Of a stretch of DNA of 64,000 bases, positions 1 through 9,172 are shown one piece after another. The notes under the pieces were generated by a model that saw only the letters and a program-made list of their open reading frames with translations, was not told the DNA's origin and ran no database searches. Position 1 is the first letter of the stretch. Every line of letters begins with the position of its first letter. Origin of the DNA: Bacteroidales bacterium 52_46 (GTDB lineage Bacteria; Bacteroidota; Bacteroidia; Bacteroidales; Muribaculaceae); assembly GCA_001915385.1 (NCBI GenBank), contig MNQK01000002.1:1-64000 (forward strand), given 5' to 3'. Made by a program: the position numbers and the translations under genes.

Positions 1-51
1 TATCCGGTTGTTTTCATTCAGATTGAACATAGCGTTTTTGACTGCTAAGTT

Positions 52-75
52 CGCTATCTAAAACGCTATCTAAAA
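52..75. repeat. 12-bp tandem direct repeat, two units
   Basis: CGCTATCTAAAA occurs twice head to tail. It lies in the gap downstream of the PpiD-like gene and no gene covers it in this window. It may be slippage or part of a sequence continuing to the left of the window; no function can be assigned. Confidence 0.6.
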
Positions 76-117
76 GTCGGCCTATTTCGGACGGTTACTT
101 TGATTATTGTGAATAGC

Positions 118-150
118 AGTGCGGAGCCGATTGCCCATCGACTCCGCACT
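118..150. terminator. hairpin, probable transcription terminator
   Basis: AGTGCGGAG pairs perfectly with CTCCGCACT, and the stem continues through CGAT/ATCG after one mismatch, leaving a short loop. It sits about 70 bp beyond the stop codon of the minus-strand PpiD-like gene. The flanks are only moderately T-rich, so it could serve either strand or be a simple 3'-end hairpin. Confidence 0.5.
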
Positions 151-222
151 TATTGTTGGATTAAGTAGAATGATATTCTCTATAATATCTTTCTTAATAT
201 TTTTTCATCCGCAGTTTTCGTA

Positions 223-2316
223 TTATTCACGGGTCTCGAAACGGAGAGCCTTGTAGTCAATATCCTTGTTGGCACGAAGAGCCTGATTGACGTTGAACTG
301 GAACATACGCGCAGCCATCGGGGCTACTGCATTGAAGTCGAAATCACCGGCGGCGTTGTCGACATCGACAACTTCAAATACCACGGCAGCCGAACCGGCG
401 GCGACGGGACCTACGAGTTTGCCTTTCTCAGCGGCGCCGACTGCGGCGAGGAACTTGGCATCGCCACGGAGGATACCGCCGTCGTTCTGCGCGTAGTTGG
501 CGCGAACGGTGACGGGCTGGGTGCCCATAGCTGCGGCATACTCATCGACATTCTTGCCTTTGCCCTTATAGTCGCCCACGAGTTTCGCGCCCTTCTTTTC
601 GGCACGGAGCTCATCGGTGATCTGCTCGGTGACGGTAGCATCGCTTACGGGAACATAGTCGCCGTCATATACGTCGGTCACCGCGAGCACGATGAATGAA
701 TCGCCTGCATCGACTACCTCGGATACATCGCCCTTCTTGGCATCTTCCATTGCCCAGCGTACGAGCGATACGGTCTGGGGGATACGCTGGCCGTTACGGC
801 CGATTACGGCGAAGCGGTCGCCGCTGACGCGACCCTGCTCGATATGGAAGCTTGACGAACCGATATTCTTCTTGAATGCGTCGGCGTTGGCGTTCTTGAT
901 GCTGTAGTCGGAAAGCTCCTTGCGGAGATTTGATATTGTTTCTTCAGAGGGAACGAGCTTGCGGGTAATTGAAGCCACCTCGTAGATAGGCTGGGGCTCC
1001 TCAACGCTGTTTACTTTATAGCATACGCCGATAGCGTCCATGTCCATGCGCGAGGGGTCGACCTGGCCGCCGAAGAGGGCTGAGAGTATATTGCTCTTGA
1101 AATCCTTGTCGGTGACCGTGACAGCCTCGGCGGGAGCGTTGATGAATGTATCGGCATAATCGGCGAGAGCGGCGTTGTCGATAAGTTTGAGTTCCTTCTG
1201 GCTTACTTTCTGCACGCTGTCGCCATACTGGGCTATATCGCCGGCGTTGACAGCGGCTTTGATAGAGTCGACGGGGAGAACGGCGTTGTCGGTAATAAAG
1301 AAATCGACATCGGCTTTCTCCACACCTGTACGGACGCCGAGGAGTTTGGCGATATTATAGGCTGAACCGTTGAAACCGAGCATTGCAACAGTGTCGGCCT
1401 GAATGCGTTCTATGGCGTTGCGGAGCGTGGCGGGAAGGGTCGATGCGCTTCCGGTGTGGACTGTGGTCTCAAAAGCATAGTTGCCTGCGATAGCCTCGGT
1501 ACCGGGAGTCGATTTGAGGCGTGACACGGCGTTGACGACGTCGTCGCTGGCTGCGCTGGCATCTTCGGCCGAGGGAGTGGGGGTGACGAGGATATAGTCA
1601 ACGAGGCGCACTTCGTTGTCGAGGCGATAGCTTTCTTTCTGCTTGTTGTAGCGATCTTTGATTTCATCGCCGGTGACCTTGAAGTCCTCGTCGGAGAGAC
1701 CCGCATAGTCAACTTTGGCGACATTGAGTGTCACGTTTTTATTCTCATCGTAGTAAGCCTTGGCGTCGAGTTTGTTGGCCGTTATGGCTCCGAGCTGCAG
1801 CTGGTATTTGGCGTTGAGAATCTGACGGCGGATACGGTTTTCCATATCTTCCCAGATGGCACGTGCTTCCTGCGAGCCGTTCTCGTTGGAGTAGGCATAC
1901 GAATAGAAGTCTTCGGCCGAGGGGAAACCGTAGCGCTGGGCTTCGGGGGTTGCAACCGAATTTTCGCCGAAGAGGTATGCTTCCATCTCTTCGTCGGTGA
2001 CTTTGATGCCGAGCTGCTCGATCTGACGGTCGAAAAGTTCTTCGTCGACAATGGTCTGGAGAGCCATTTCGTCGGCGTAGGAGTTGTCGAAGTCGTCCTG
2101 ACCCTGCTGGCGCATGCGGTCGGCAATCTGGGCCGATGCGCGGTGCCACTTGTCATATTTCAATTTTTCACCGTCGACTTTGACTGCGGTGTCGCGGTCG
2201 CCGAAAAAGGAGAAGATGTTGTCGGAAACCGCTGTAATGATAAACAATACGAGGGCGAGGCCAAGTATCGAGATAACCAAGGCCGGCCGTTTTCTAATGT
2301 GTTCTAATGCTGACAT
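223..2316 (-). CDS. membrane-anchored PpiD/SurA-like peptidylprolyl isomerase
   Basis: A 697-residue foldase candidate that would help outer-membrane and secreted proteins fold in the periplasm. The N-terminus has a short basic stretch (HIRKRP), one transmembrane helix at about residues 12-31, then a SurA_N-type helical chaperone region (about 40-180), the layout of PpiD. The middle and C-terminal regions are consistent with weakly conserved parvulin-type domains, but I cannot point to intact catalytic residues, so it may be mainly a chaperone. The ATG start is followed directly by the membrane anchor. It has its own promoter and is divergent from rex. The family assignment is confident; enzymatic activity is not. 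Confidence 0.8.
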   Translation of the reverse strand: MSALEHIRKRPALVISILGLALVLFIITAVSDNIFSFFGDRDTAVKVDGEKLKYDKWHRASAQIADRMRQQGQDDFDNSYADEMALQTIVDEELFDRQIEQLGIKVTDEEMEAYLFGENSVATPEAQRYGFPSAEDFYSYAYSNENGSQEARAIWEDMENRIRRQILNAKYQLQLGAITANKLDAKAYYDENKNVTLNVAKVDYAGLSDEDFKVTGDEIKDRYNKQKESYRLDNEVRLVDYILVTPTPSAEDASAASDDVVNAVSRLKSTPGTEAIAGNYAFETTVHTGSASTLPATLRNAIERIQADTVAMLGFNGSAYNIAKLLGVRTGVEKADVDFFITDNAVLPVDSIKAAVNAGDIAQYGDSVQKVSQKELKLIDNAALADYADTFINAPAEAVTVTDKDFKSNILSALFGGQVDPSRMDMDAIGVCYKVNSVEEPQPIYEVASITRKLVPSEETISNLRKELSDYSIKNANADAFKKNIGSSSFHIEQGRVSGDRFAVIGRNGQRIPQTVSLVRWAMEDAKKGDVSEVVDAGDSFIVLAVTDVYDGDYVPVSDATVTEQITDELRAEKKGAKLVGDYKGKGKNVDEYAAAMGTQPVTVRANYAQNDGGILRGDAKFLAAVGAAEKGKLVGPVAAGSAAVVFEVVDVDNAAGDFDFNAVAPMAARMFQFNVNQALRANKDIDYKALRFETRE

Positions 2317-2402
2317 TTATGATTTGTGTTTATTTTTATTTTAATGATTGGTATTGATTGCGGACGGCCTCTGCCGCATTGACAAGGCCGCATTGAAGCG
2401 CA

Positions 2403-2433
2403 CAAAGATAACTTTTTTTTTGATTATGTCAAA
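2403..2433 (-). promoter_or_regulatory. promoter of the PpiD-like gene
   Basis: On the minus strand, TTTG (2433-2430) and TATCTTTG (2410-2403) are separated by exactly 19 bp, a full match to the Bacteroidota sigma-ABfr consensus. The start codon is about 85 bp downstream. Confidence 0.7.
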
Positions 2434-2522
2434 ACTTAATCGGCCAATTTTACGATATTTTTGCTGAAATGCACGGCTGAAATGCACGGGCAGTGGCGCG
2501 CTACCGGTGCCACCGACATGAA

Positions 2523-2544
2523 AAATACCTACTTTTAGGTATTT
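2523..2544. promoter_or_regulatory. perfect inverted repeat overlapping a -33 box
   Basis: AAATACCTA and TAGGTATTT form a perfect 9-bp inverted repeat around CTTT. Its right arm overlaps the -33 TTTG of the candidate RNA promoter (2542-2545). It could be an operator. Read on the minus strand it could instead be a terminator, since the stem is followed by a short T run. Confidence 0.4.
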
Positions 2545-2572
2545 GCGCATCCGTAATGTCGCAGTAATTTTG
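2542..2572 (+). promoter_or_regulatory. promoter for a candidate small RNA
   Basis: TTTG (2542-2545) and TAATTTTG (2565-2572) are exactly 19 bp apart, matching the Bacteroidota promoter. No open frame begins near the predicted start at about 2578. The next strong structure is the hairpin ending at 2660. Confidence 0.5.
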
Positions 2573-2577
2573 CACCG

Positions 2578-2660
2578 GATAATTATACAAGAAGCTATTG
2601 TTTTAAAACATACAGGCGTCACACCGGTTTGTGAAAACAGGTATGACGCCGTATGTTTTT
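2578..2660 (+). ncRNA. candidate small RNA of about 80 nt ending in an intrinsic terminator
   Basis: A consensus promoter lies just upstream. A strong hairpin follows: AAACATAC (2606-2613), a one-base bulge and GGCGTCA (2615-2621) pair with TGACGCC and GTATGTTT (2644-2658), leaving a 22-nt loop and a TTTTT run at the 3' side. Promoter plus terminator with no coding frame between is the layout of an independent sRNA. It could instead be a leader and attenuator for rex, whose own promoter is 130 bp further on. It is too short for 6S RNA. The family is not recognised. Confidence 0.4.
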
Positions 2661-2790
2661 CATGCGGATACATTATATATTAACATAAATTTTGCCGTGC
2701 GAAGTCCCCCGTTATCATAATTTTTTGTATATTTGCGGTCTGTCAAATTGCCTGCGGCAACGCGCACCGGGCTTTGCCCGACATGCGCTA

Positions 2791-2821
2791 TTTGCAAACA
2801 CGCGAATATTTCGTATATTTG
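2791..2821 (+). promoter_or_regulatory. rex promoter
   Basis: TTTG (2791-2794) and TATATTTG (2814-2821) are 19 bp apart. Transcription would begin a few bases before the ATG at 2836, giving a very short leader. A second TATATTTG at 2728-2735 lacks a convincing -33 box. I saw no canonical Rex operator. Confidence 0.65.
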
Positions 2822-2835
2822 CACGCTGAAAAATT

Positions 2836-3504
2836 ATGAGTACGACAACAAAAAACACTGACAAAGCGATGATTCCGGAGCCGGCACTGCGCCGTCTGCC
2901 GTGGTATCTTGCATACGTCACACTCCTTGACGAGCGTGGCATAGAGTATGTGTCGTCGACAGCAATATCGCGTGAGCTTAATGTCGACGCGTCGCAGATA
3001 GCCAAGGACCTGTCGTTTCTCAACATCAAGGGCAAGACCCGCATAGGCTACGAGGTGAAGCTGCTGTGCCATGAGCTGCAGGAGTTTCTCGGATTCAAGC
3101 GCCGCCACAATGCCGTGGTGCTCGGGGCGGGCTCGCTCGGAGGCTCGCTCATACACGACTCCGGCCTTGCCAACTACGGGCTAAACATCGTTGCCGGCTT
3201 CGACATCAACCAGAACATCGTAGGCAAGACGGTGTGCGGGGTACCGATACTCGACATCGCGTCGCTCGAATCCACGATAACGCGGCTCAATGTCGAGGTG
3301 GGAATAATAACACTTCCGGTGGACCATGCGCAGGAGGGAGCCGACCGGCTCATCAAGGCCGGAGTAAAGGCATTGTGGAATTTCACGCCCTACCGTATCC
3401 GCGCCCCGCGCGGCATAGTCATCACCAACACTTCGATATACGCCCATCTGGCCGTGATGTACAACCGTCTCGACGCACAGAAACGCCTGGACGGAGCCTC
3501 ATAA
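2836..3504 (+). CDS. rex: redox-sensing transcriptional repressor Rex
   Basis: Rex senses the NADH/NAD+ ratio and represses fermentative and respiratory genes when NADH is low. The 222-residue length is normal for the family. The N-terminal winged helix (about 15-85) contains the ALRRLPWYLAYV and SQIAKDLSFL segments of the family. A Rossmann NAD-binding domain follows, with GAGSLG at about residues 97-102. The C-terminal part ends with the conserved VMYNRL region (helical swapping arm). The start is a few bases after a consensus promoter. An 18-bp gap separates it from the next gene, suggesting cotranscription. Confidence 0.93.
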   Translation: MSTTTKNTDKAMIPEPALRRLPWYLAYVTLLDERGIEYVSSTAISRELNVDASQIAKDLSFLNIKGKTRIGYEVKLLCHELQEFLGFKRRHNAVVLGAGSLGGSLIHDSGLANYGLNIVAGFDINQNIVGKTVCGVPILDIASLESTITRLNVEVGIITLPVDHAQEGADRLIKAGVKALWNFTPYRIRAPRGIVITNTSIYAHLAVMYNRLDAQKRLDGAS

Positions 3505-3522
3505 CTAACGCTGATACCGGTC

Positions 3523-4089
3523 ATGAAAATACTTGAACTGAGAGACTTCGGAAACAAGGAGGGCGCAGTGCTTCCGTCGCTTATACTCACCACCGACTCC
3601 TCTATAGTACGTGACAACCGCCCCGTGTTTCTTCCCGAAATATCACGTCGCTGGCGTTGCGATTTTTCACTGGCCTACCTCGTGAGCAGACTTGGAAAAT
3701 CAATCGCCGAACGGTTCGCCCCGCGGTACTACGACATGATGACACTGTGCGCGCGATTCGTACCGCTTGGCATTGTTTTACCCGAGGGCTACGGCATCGA
3801 GAACTGGACGCCATGGGCTACGGCATTCGACGGCGCCCTCGCCACAGGCGCATGGCTCGACGCAGCCACGGTGAAATCGGTCGTCATCTCATCTCCGCAA
3901 AGCATTTCATTCTCCAATGTCACCCCGCCCGTAGCCAAGGCAATCAGGCTGCTGAGCAAGGACATGATAATAAAGACGGGCGACATCATCATCCCCCCCT
4001 CCCCCATCTTCAGCTGCGGCATCAGCATAGGCGACCGCATAGAAGCATCGGTCAACGGACAGCAGGTGCTCGGATTCAATATCAAGTAA
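3523..4089 (+). CDS. degenerate fumarylacetoacetate-hydrolase-fold protein
   Basis: A 188-residue protein. The stretch WTPWATAFDGALATGAWLD resembles the FAH-family segment containing AKGFDG, and the C-terminus (MIIKTGDIIIPPSP ... IGDRIEASVNGQ) resembles the end of the FAH fold, where a GDII-TGTP-type loop and a final beta strand occur. The metal-binding Lys of AKGFDG appears replaced (ATAFDG), and I see no ExE pair, so hydrolase activity is doubtful. From memory, an FAH-family gene sits next to porU in related Bacteroidales, so this may be the diverged version. It follows rex closely. The fold is inferred; the function is unknown. Confidence 0.55.
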   Translation: MKILELRDFGNKEGAVLPSLILTTDSSIVRDNRPVFLPEISRRWRCDFSLAYLVSRLGKSIAERFAPRYYDMMTLCARFVPLGIVLPEGYGIENWTPWATAFDGALATGAWLDAATVKSVVISSPQSISFSNVTPPVAKAIRLLSKDMIIKTGDIIIPPSPIFSCGISIGDRIEASVNGQQVLGFNIK

Positions 4090-4194
4090 CGCACTTGCCG
4101 GGCAGCAGCCGCCGGGCAGCAGGAATGACGCCGACGCACAATAAGAGCAAGGGCGTCTACGTTATATAACCGAAACATAACTGACAATCAGTCA

Positions 4195-4209
4195 CGTCAG
4201 ATACTGACG
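4195..4209. repeat. short inverted repeat upstream of porU
   Basis: CGTCAG-ATA-CTGACG, a perfect 6-bp palindrome about 60 bp before the porU ATG, in a stretch with several further CAGTCA and TGAC repeats. It may be an operator; unproven. A separate direct repeat of GCCGGGCAGCAG lies at about 4097-4121. Confidence 0.25.
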
Positions 4210-4270
4210 CAAGCCATATGGACATCAGTCACATTTCTTAATCATCAAACAGAAAAAAGTTTCAGTAGCA

Positions 4271-7200
4271 ATGCCATATAAGAAGAAAACACGGCTCTAT
4301 ATCTCCATGTTATGTGCCTTAGCGGGTGCAATGTCGGCGTCGGCAGCAGATGCCGGCCACTACACGTCATCATCAGTGCTGTCATCAGGACGCTGGGTGA
4401 AGATTCGCGTCAACGAATCGGGCATACAGCAGATAACCAACGAGCAGCTGCGCGAATGGGGCTTCGACGACCCGTCGGCGGTGACAGTCTACGGATTCGG
4501 CGGAGTGGCCGGAGTGTCGGAACTGCTTGACGAAAGCGTGCCCGACGACCTGCCCCAGCAGCCTGTAGTATACCGCGATGACCGCCTGCTGTTTTACGGC
4601 GAGGCGAACTGGCGTCCGAACCTCGTGTACTTCTCGGCGAAATCAGCGTCGGTAGCCGTATGCCCCGACGTGGAGCGCAACAACGTGGCCGACGCGGGCT
4701 ATTATTTCATAACCGACTCACAGCCGGTCAAGAAGCCCGAAATAATACCTTACAGACCATTTGTATCCTCGCCGTTCGTACGCTGCCACTGGAGTATAGC
4801 GACGGAGGAGGAGGAACTGACCATCCCCGTGCGCCAGGGACAGCTCTATTTCGGCCGCGACATATCGCAGGACAACGATACTGTCAGATACTCATTCCCG
4901 CTCGACGACCTGTATTTCGAGAGTTCGTCAATAACGTATTCTAAAGTCGTGTTCCACGACATACTTGTAGGCTCGGGCAAGAACCTCCAGTACACCCTCA
5001 CCTACCCCCACCGCGGTGACATCATCAACAAGACAATAAACCTTGACAACAGCAACAGCCACGTGCAGTTCAGCACCAATGCCGCCGTATCCGACTCCTA
5101 CCTGTCGCTGTCGATGCCTCGCACCGCGGCATCGTTTGACGTGAAACTGGTGAAGTCGCCATATTCGACATTCACATACGCAGCGGTCGACCGTGTCGCA
5201 TTCGCCTATCAGCGGTGCAACAACCTCGGCGACAGGCCATCAATACTGATGTGCGACAGCTCTCTCGCCAACGGCCGTATAATCGAGGTGGCCGACGCCA
5301 ATCCAGAAGTGCTGGTATGGAACGTCGACAAGGCATACAACGTGCGGCAATACGAGACATCATACAATTATGCCAAACGCACGGCAATCTTCACCAATTC
5401 CGGCGCCTACAGCATAAGCAAGAACACCGACCCGGCACACCGCGCCATAGCCTTCGACCCGACAAGAGAACATCTGCCGGTGGAATATGCCGGTGAAATC
5501 AACAACCAGGACATACACTCCTACGACGTGCCCGACATGGTGATACTGTCGGCCGACGCATTCACCGCCCAGGCCGAGCGGCTGGCACAGATACACCGCG
5601 ACCTCCTTCACCAGGACGTCATAGTGCTCCGCCAGGAGGAGATATTCAACGAATTCTCGTCAGGCACCCCGTCGCTCTGGGGCATACGCAAGGCCATGAA
5701 AATGTTCTACGACCGCAATCCGGCCAAGATGAAGCACCTGCTGCTGTTCGGAGGCGCGTTCTTCGACAACCGCGGCCTCACCACCACAGGAGCCGAATTC
5801 AAGGAAAGGGGCGTCACGCTGCTCAACTACGGCACGCCATACCACAAGTCCATGTCATCGCTGACCACGGCTTATTCATGCGACGCCTATTTCGGCATGC
5901 TCGGCGACACTCCCCCGGCCTCCGAATTCATCAACAGCATACAGCACATCAACGTAGGCCGCATACCGGTCACCGACGAGCTGCAGGCATCCAAGGCTGT
6001 CGACAAAGTGTACCAGTACCTCACCTACACTCCCACGACCGACATATACCAGCGCGTGCTCCTGCTCACCGACCACGGCGACCAGAACAGCCACCTGCTC
6101 AGCGGTGACTCGATAACGGCCAAGTCATTCCTCGACAACAATCCCGGAGTGACACTCGTCAAGGGCTATTCCTCGCTCTACCCGTTGAAAAACGGACTCG
6201 CCGTGCCGGCCAAAAACGTCATAAAGCAGGCGCTCAAAAAAGGTGTCATGTACGTGAACTACACAGGCCACGGCAAACCCGACTTCATAGGCAGAGCCAA
6301 CCTCTACAGCCTGTCGGATGTGCACAACACGCAGTACAAATATTTCCCGTTCGCGATGCTCGCCACCTGTCAGGCCTACACATTCGACCGTCTCGAACAG
6401 TCGCTCGCACAGGAGATGGTGCTCCAGAACGACGGCGGAATGATAGGCGTTGTCGCAGCCTGCCGCGAAGTCTACCAGCCCAAAAACGAAGTGCTTTCCG
6501 AGACAATGGCCGACATCTTCGCCAAATCGTCAAAAGGCACAACTACCGGAGACATACTGCGTCTGAGCCGCAACAAGCTGCTCACCGACATGACAGCCGG
6601 CGACAATGACCTGATGATCAATACATCATGCTACAACCTGTGCGGCGACCCGGCAATACCGTTGTTCGTCTCCGACCACGAAATAACGATAGAGGACGTA
6701 AACGGCGAGAAATACAGCGCCGAAGAAGCGCACCACGGCATCGTGCCCCTCGCCGTCAACACCATAACGGGTTACGTCAACGACCCCTCCAGCCCCGGCA
6801 CTCCCTGGGCTTCATTTGACGGAAACGTGATTCTGTCGATATATGAAACGCCCGTTGTGCGCACCACCGTCACTCTCGGCGCTAACACAAAAAAGAGGGA
6901 TGTGTATTGCGACGAAGACCTGCTGGTCGAAACGATGGCAAAAGTCGAGGGAGGCAGATTCACCGTCAGCTTCACGCCGCCGATGCCCCTGCGCACGGGA
7001 GGATTCAACCGCGCGACAATCACCGCGGTGCTCCCCGACAACAGCGAAGTAGCCACGACATATACCACGGCGCTCACATGCGATGTCAATGCCGTGCCGG
7101 AAAGCCCCGCTGACACTCTGGCACCAGAGATAACGAGCCTGTATATCGACACGCCTGACTTCACAAACGGCGACATGGCGAGCCAGGATTTCACGGTATA

Positions 7201-7747
7201 CGCCACTGTAACCGAGACCGGCAGCGGCATCTACAGCCCCACCGGAGCTGTAGGGTCAACCTGCCGCATAACGATTGACAACACCATGAATTATCCGGTG
7301 ACAGGAACCGCCATGACCAACTACAGCGACGGGACGGTGGAAATATCCTATCCGTTCACCTCGCTTGCCGACGGACGCCATTCTCTTACCCTCCACATCT
7401 CGGACAACGCCGGCAACAGCGCGTCGCGCACGATTGACTTCGTCATCAACAACACATCGGCCAACGCCCGGCTGACCGTCAAGGAGGAACCCGCACGCAT
7501 CCAGGCCACAATCGGACTGAGCCACAGCTTCACCGACACGCCCACCGGACGCCTCATAATTGAGGACGAAGAGGGGAACACCGTGTTCACACGCAATGAC
7601 GTCAGCTTCCCGTTTGAATGGGACCTGACCGACCGCGACGGCAACCTCGTGGCCGACGGAGTGTATCGCGCATACGCCATCTGCAAAGGGGGCAACCTCT
7701 ACGGCCATACACCCAAAACCGACATCATAGTCGTACAGCAGCAGTGA
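4271..7747 (+). CDS. porU: type IX secretion system sortase PorU
   Basis: PorU is an outer-membrane, surface-facing cysteine peptidase (C25/gingipain family). It removes the C-terminal signal from type IX cargo and attaches it to anionic LPS, working with PorV. The 1158-residue length fits PorU. A signal peptide covers about residues 1-27. The C25 domain has the catalytic pair: His667 in NYTGHG and Cys700 in MLATCQA, 33 residues apart as in gingipains. Beta-sandwich domains follow. PorV is next and ispF after it, the porU-porV-ispF order known in Porphyromonas. A second paralogue lies at 38735-42166. Start chosen at the ATG before the signal peptide. Confidence 0.88.
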   Translation: MPYKKKTRLYISMLCALAGAMSASAADAGHYTSSSVLSSGRWVKIRVNESGIQQITNEQLREWGFDDPSAVTVYGFGGVAGVSELLDESVPDDLPQQPVVYRDDRLLFYGEANWRPNLVYFSAKSASVAVCPDVERNNVADAGYYFITDSQPVKKPEIIPYRPFVSSPFVRCHWSIATEEEELTIPVRQGQLYFGRDISQDNDTVRYSFPLDDLYFESSSITYSKVVFHDILVGSGKNLQYTLTYPHRGDIINKTINLDNSNSHVQFSTNAAVSDSYLSLSMPRTAASFDVKLVKSPYSTFTYAAVDRVAFAYQRCNNLGDRPSILMCDSSLANGRIIEVADANPEVLVWNVDKAYNVRQYETSYNYAKRTAIFTNSGAYSISKNTDPAHRAIAFDPTREHLPVEYAGEINNQDIHSYDVPDMVILSADAFTAQAERLAQIHRDLLHQDVIVLRQEEIFNEFSSGTPSLWGIRKAMKMFYDRNPAKMKHLLLFGGAFFDNRGLTTTGAEFKERGVTLLNYGTPYHKSMSSLTTAYSCDAYFGMLGDTPPASEFINSIQHINVGRIPVTDELQASKAVDKVYQYLTYTPTTDIYQRVLLLTDHGDQNSHLLSGDSITAKSFLDNNPGVTLVKGYSSLYPLKNGLAVPAKNVIKQALKKGVMYVNYTGHGKPDFIGRANLYSLSDVHNTQYKYFPFAMLATCQAYTFDRLEQSLAQEMVLQNDGGMIGVVAACREVYQPKNEVLSETMADIFAKSSKGTTTGDILRLSRNKLLTDMTAGDNDLMINTSCYNLCGDPAIPLFVSDHEITIEDVNGEKYSAEEAHHGIVPLAVNTITGYVNDPSSPGTPWASFDGNVILSIYETPVVRTTVTLGANTKKRDVYCDEDLLVETMAKVEGGRFTVSFTPPMPLRTGGFNRATITAVLPDNSEVATTYTTALTCDVNAVPESPADTLAPEITSLYIDTPDFTNGDMASQDFTVYATVTETGSGIYSPTGAVGSTCRITIDNTMNYPVTGTAMTNYSDGTVEISYPFTSLADGRHSLTLHISDNAGNSASRTIDFVINNTSANARLTVKEEPARIQATIGLSHSFTDTPTGRLIIEDEEGNTVFTRNDVSFPFEWDLTDRDGNLVADGVYRAYAICKGGNLYGHTPKTDIIVVQQQ

Positions 7748-7825
7748 TGCCTGCAACTCGTCTGTATTTGTAAAATTTATGCGCTCACCTACAATAAATT
7801 TTGCAATTTAGAGTTATAGTAATAT

Positions 7826-9037
7826 ATGAAAACGACTCTCATAAAATCGACAATTCTCGGTACCGCATGCCTCCTCGCCACAGAGGGGGCATACGCCGAT
7901 GACAATATCAAAAACGAATTCAACCCGATAGAGACCGGCGTCACATCCCTCTCCATAGCCCCCGACGCCCGCGGCGCCGCAATGGGCGACATAGGCGCGG
8001 CCACCGACCCCGACGCCTACTCCCAGTTCTGGAACCCGTCGAAATATGCGTTCGCCTACTCGAAGGCCGCCGTATCGCTCAGCTACACACCGTGGCTGCG
8101 CAAACTTGTCAACGACATCTTCCTCGCCGACGTGTCGGGCTACTGGAAGCTCGGGTCCAACGACAACCAGGCCGTATCGGCATCGCTGCGCTATTTCTCG
8201 CTCGGCGAAGTGAACACCAACGACCCTACAGGCATCACCACGCAGAGCCTCAATCCCTACGAACTGTCGTTTGACGTGGGCTACTCGCGCAAACTGTCGG
8301 AAAAGTTCTCGATGGGTGTCGTATTCCGCTACATATATTCCGACCTCGGTTTCTCCAACTCATACGCCGGCGACCAGACGGTAGGTGCATCGGCATTCTC
8401 GGCCGACATCTCGGGATACTACACCACCTACCCCATCATAGGCCGCAACGAGTGCCAGTGGTCGTGGGGATGGAACATATCGAATATCGGTACGAAAGTC
8501 AACTACAACAACGGCGAAGACCCCGCGTTTCTTCCCACCAACCTGCGCCTCGGCACCACCTTCACGTTCCCGCTGGCCGACTATCACAACCTGGCTCTTT
8601 CGCTTGACCTCAACAAGCTGCTCGTGCCGGCACGTCCGCGCGAAAGCGACTACCCCGACGACACCGATGGCGAACGCGAGTATCTCGACGCACTGCAGGA
8701 GTGGCAGGACATGTCACCCATCACAGGTATCTTCAAATCATTCTCCGACGCTCCCGGCGGATTCAAGGAGGAGTTGCGCGAGATTACCTATTCTCTCGGT
8801 GCTGAATACTCCTACAACCAGCAGTTCTTCCTCCGTGCGGGCTACTATCACGAGAGCCAGTTCAAGGGCAACCGCCAGTATTTCGGCATCGGCGCGGGCT
8901 TCTCGCTCAATGTGCTTCGCCTCGACGCCTCATACATGATAGCGACGGCACAGCAGTCGCCGCTTGACCAGACGCTCCGTTTCTCGCTCACATTCGACAT
9001 GGACGGCCTTAGCGAGATATTCGGCCGCCGCAAATAA
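7826..9037 (+). CDS. porV: type IX secretion outer-membrane protein PorV
   Basis: PorV (LptO) is a FadL-like 14-stranded outer-membrane barrel that carries type IX cargo from the translocon to PorU. The 403-residue protein has a signal peptide cut at about residue 24 (EGAYA-DD). It then shows the family N-terminus with ETGVTSLSIAPDARGAAMGDIGAATDPD and QFWNPSKYAF. Alternating amphipathic strands run to the end, and the last residues form a terminal barrel strand. It lies 78 bp after porU. The next gap holds a nested palindromic repeat. Confidence 0.9.
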   Translation: MKTTLIKSTILGTACLLATEGAYADDNIKNEFNPIETGVTSLSIAPDARGAAMGDIGAATDPDAYSQFWNPSKYAFAYSKAAVSLSYTPWLRKLVNDIFLADVSGYWKLGSNDNQAVSASLRYFSLGEVNTNDPTGITTQSLNPYELSFDVGYSRKLSEKFSMGVVFRYIYSDLGFSNSYAGDQTVGASAFSADISGYYTTYPIIGRNECQWSWGWNISNIGTKVNYNNGEDPAFLPTNLRLGTTFTFPLADYHNLALSLDLNKLLVPARPRESDYPDDTDGEREYLDALQEWQDMSPITGIFKSFSDAPGGFKEELREITYSLGAEYSYNQQFFLRAGYYHESQFKGNRQYFGIGAGFSLNVLRLDASYMIATAQQSPLDQTLRFSLTFDMDGLSEIFGRRK

Positions 9038-9068
9038 CCACGTTACGCAACGCATTATAATCAATTCA

Positions 9069-9145
9069 CCGCGGTTAAAAACCGCGGCTACTATTTTGCC
9101 ATATTCGAGATTCGGGCGCGGTAGTAGCCGTGGTTTTTAACCGCG
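9069..9145. repeat. nested palindromic repeat, copy 1
   Basis: Left arm CCGCGGTTAAAAACCGCGG (9069-9087) then CTACTA; spacer; TAGTAG then a right arm that is the inverse with two changes (CCGTGG, and the last G lost). Each arm is itself a hairpin. It begins 31 bp after the porV stop, before ispF. It belongs to a family of six in this window. Confidence 0.9.
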
Positions 9146-9172
9146 TGCAAAACAAAAACAATAAAACAACCA

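Noticed and set aside
2578..2660. 6S RNA
   Set aside because: The predicted transcript is about 80 nt with a single hairpin, whereas 6S RNA is roughly twice as long with a large open bubble.
2661..2835. Rex operator in its own promoter region
   Set aside because: I looked for a TTGTGA/TTAACAA-type dyad and found only short GC-rich palindromes (TTGCC-TGC-GGCAA, CGGGC-TTT-GCCCG), so no autoregulatory site can be claimed.
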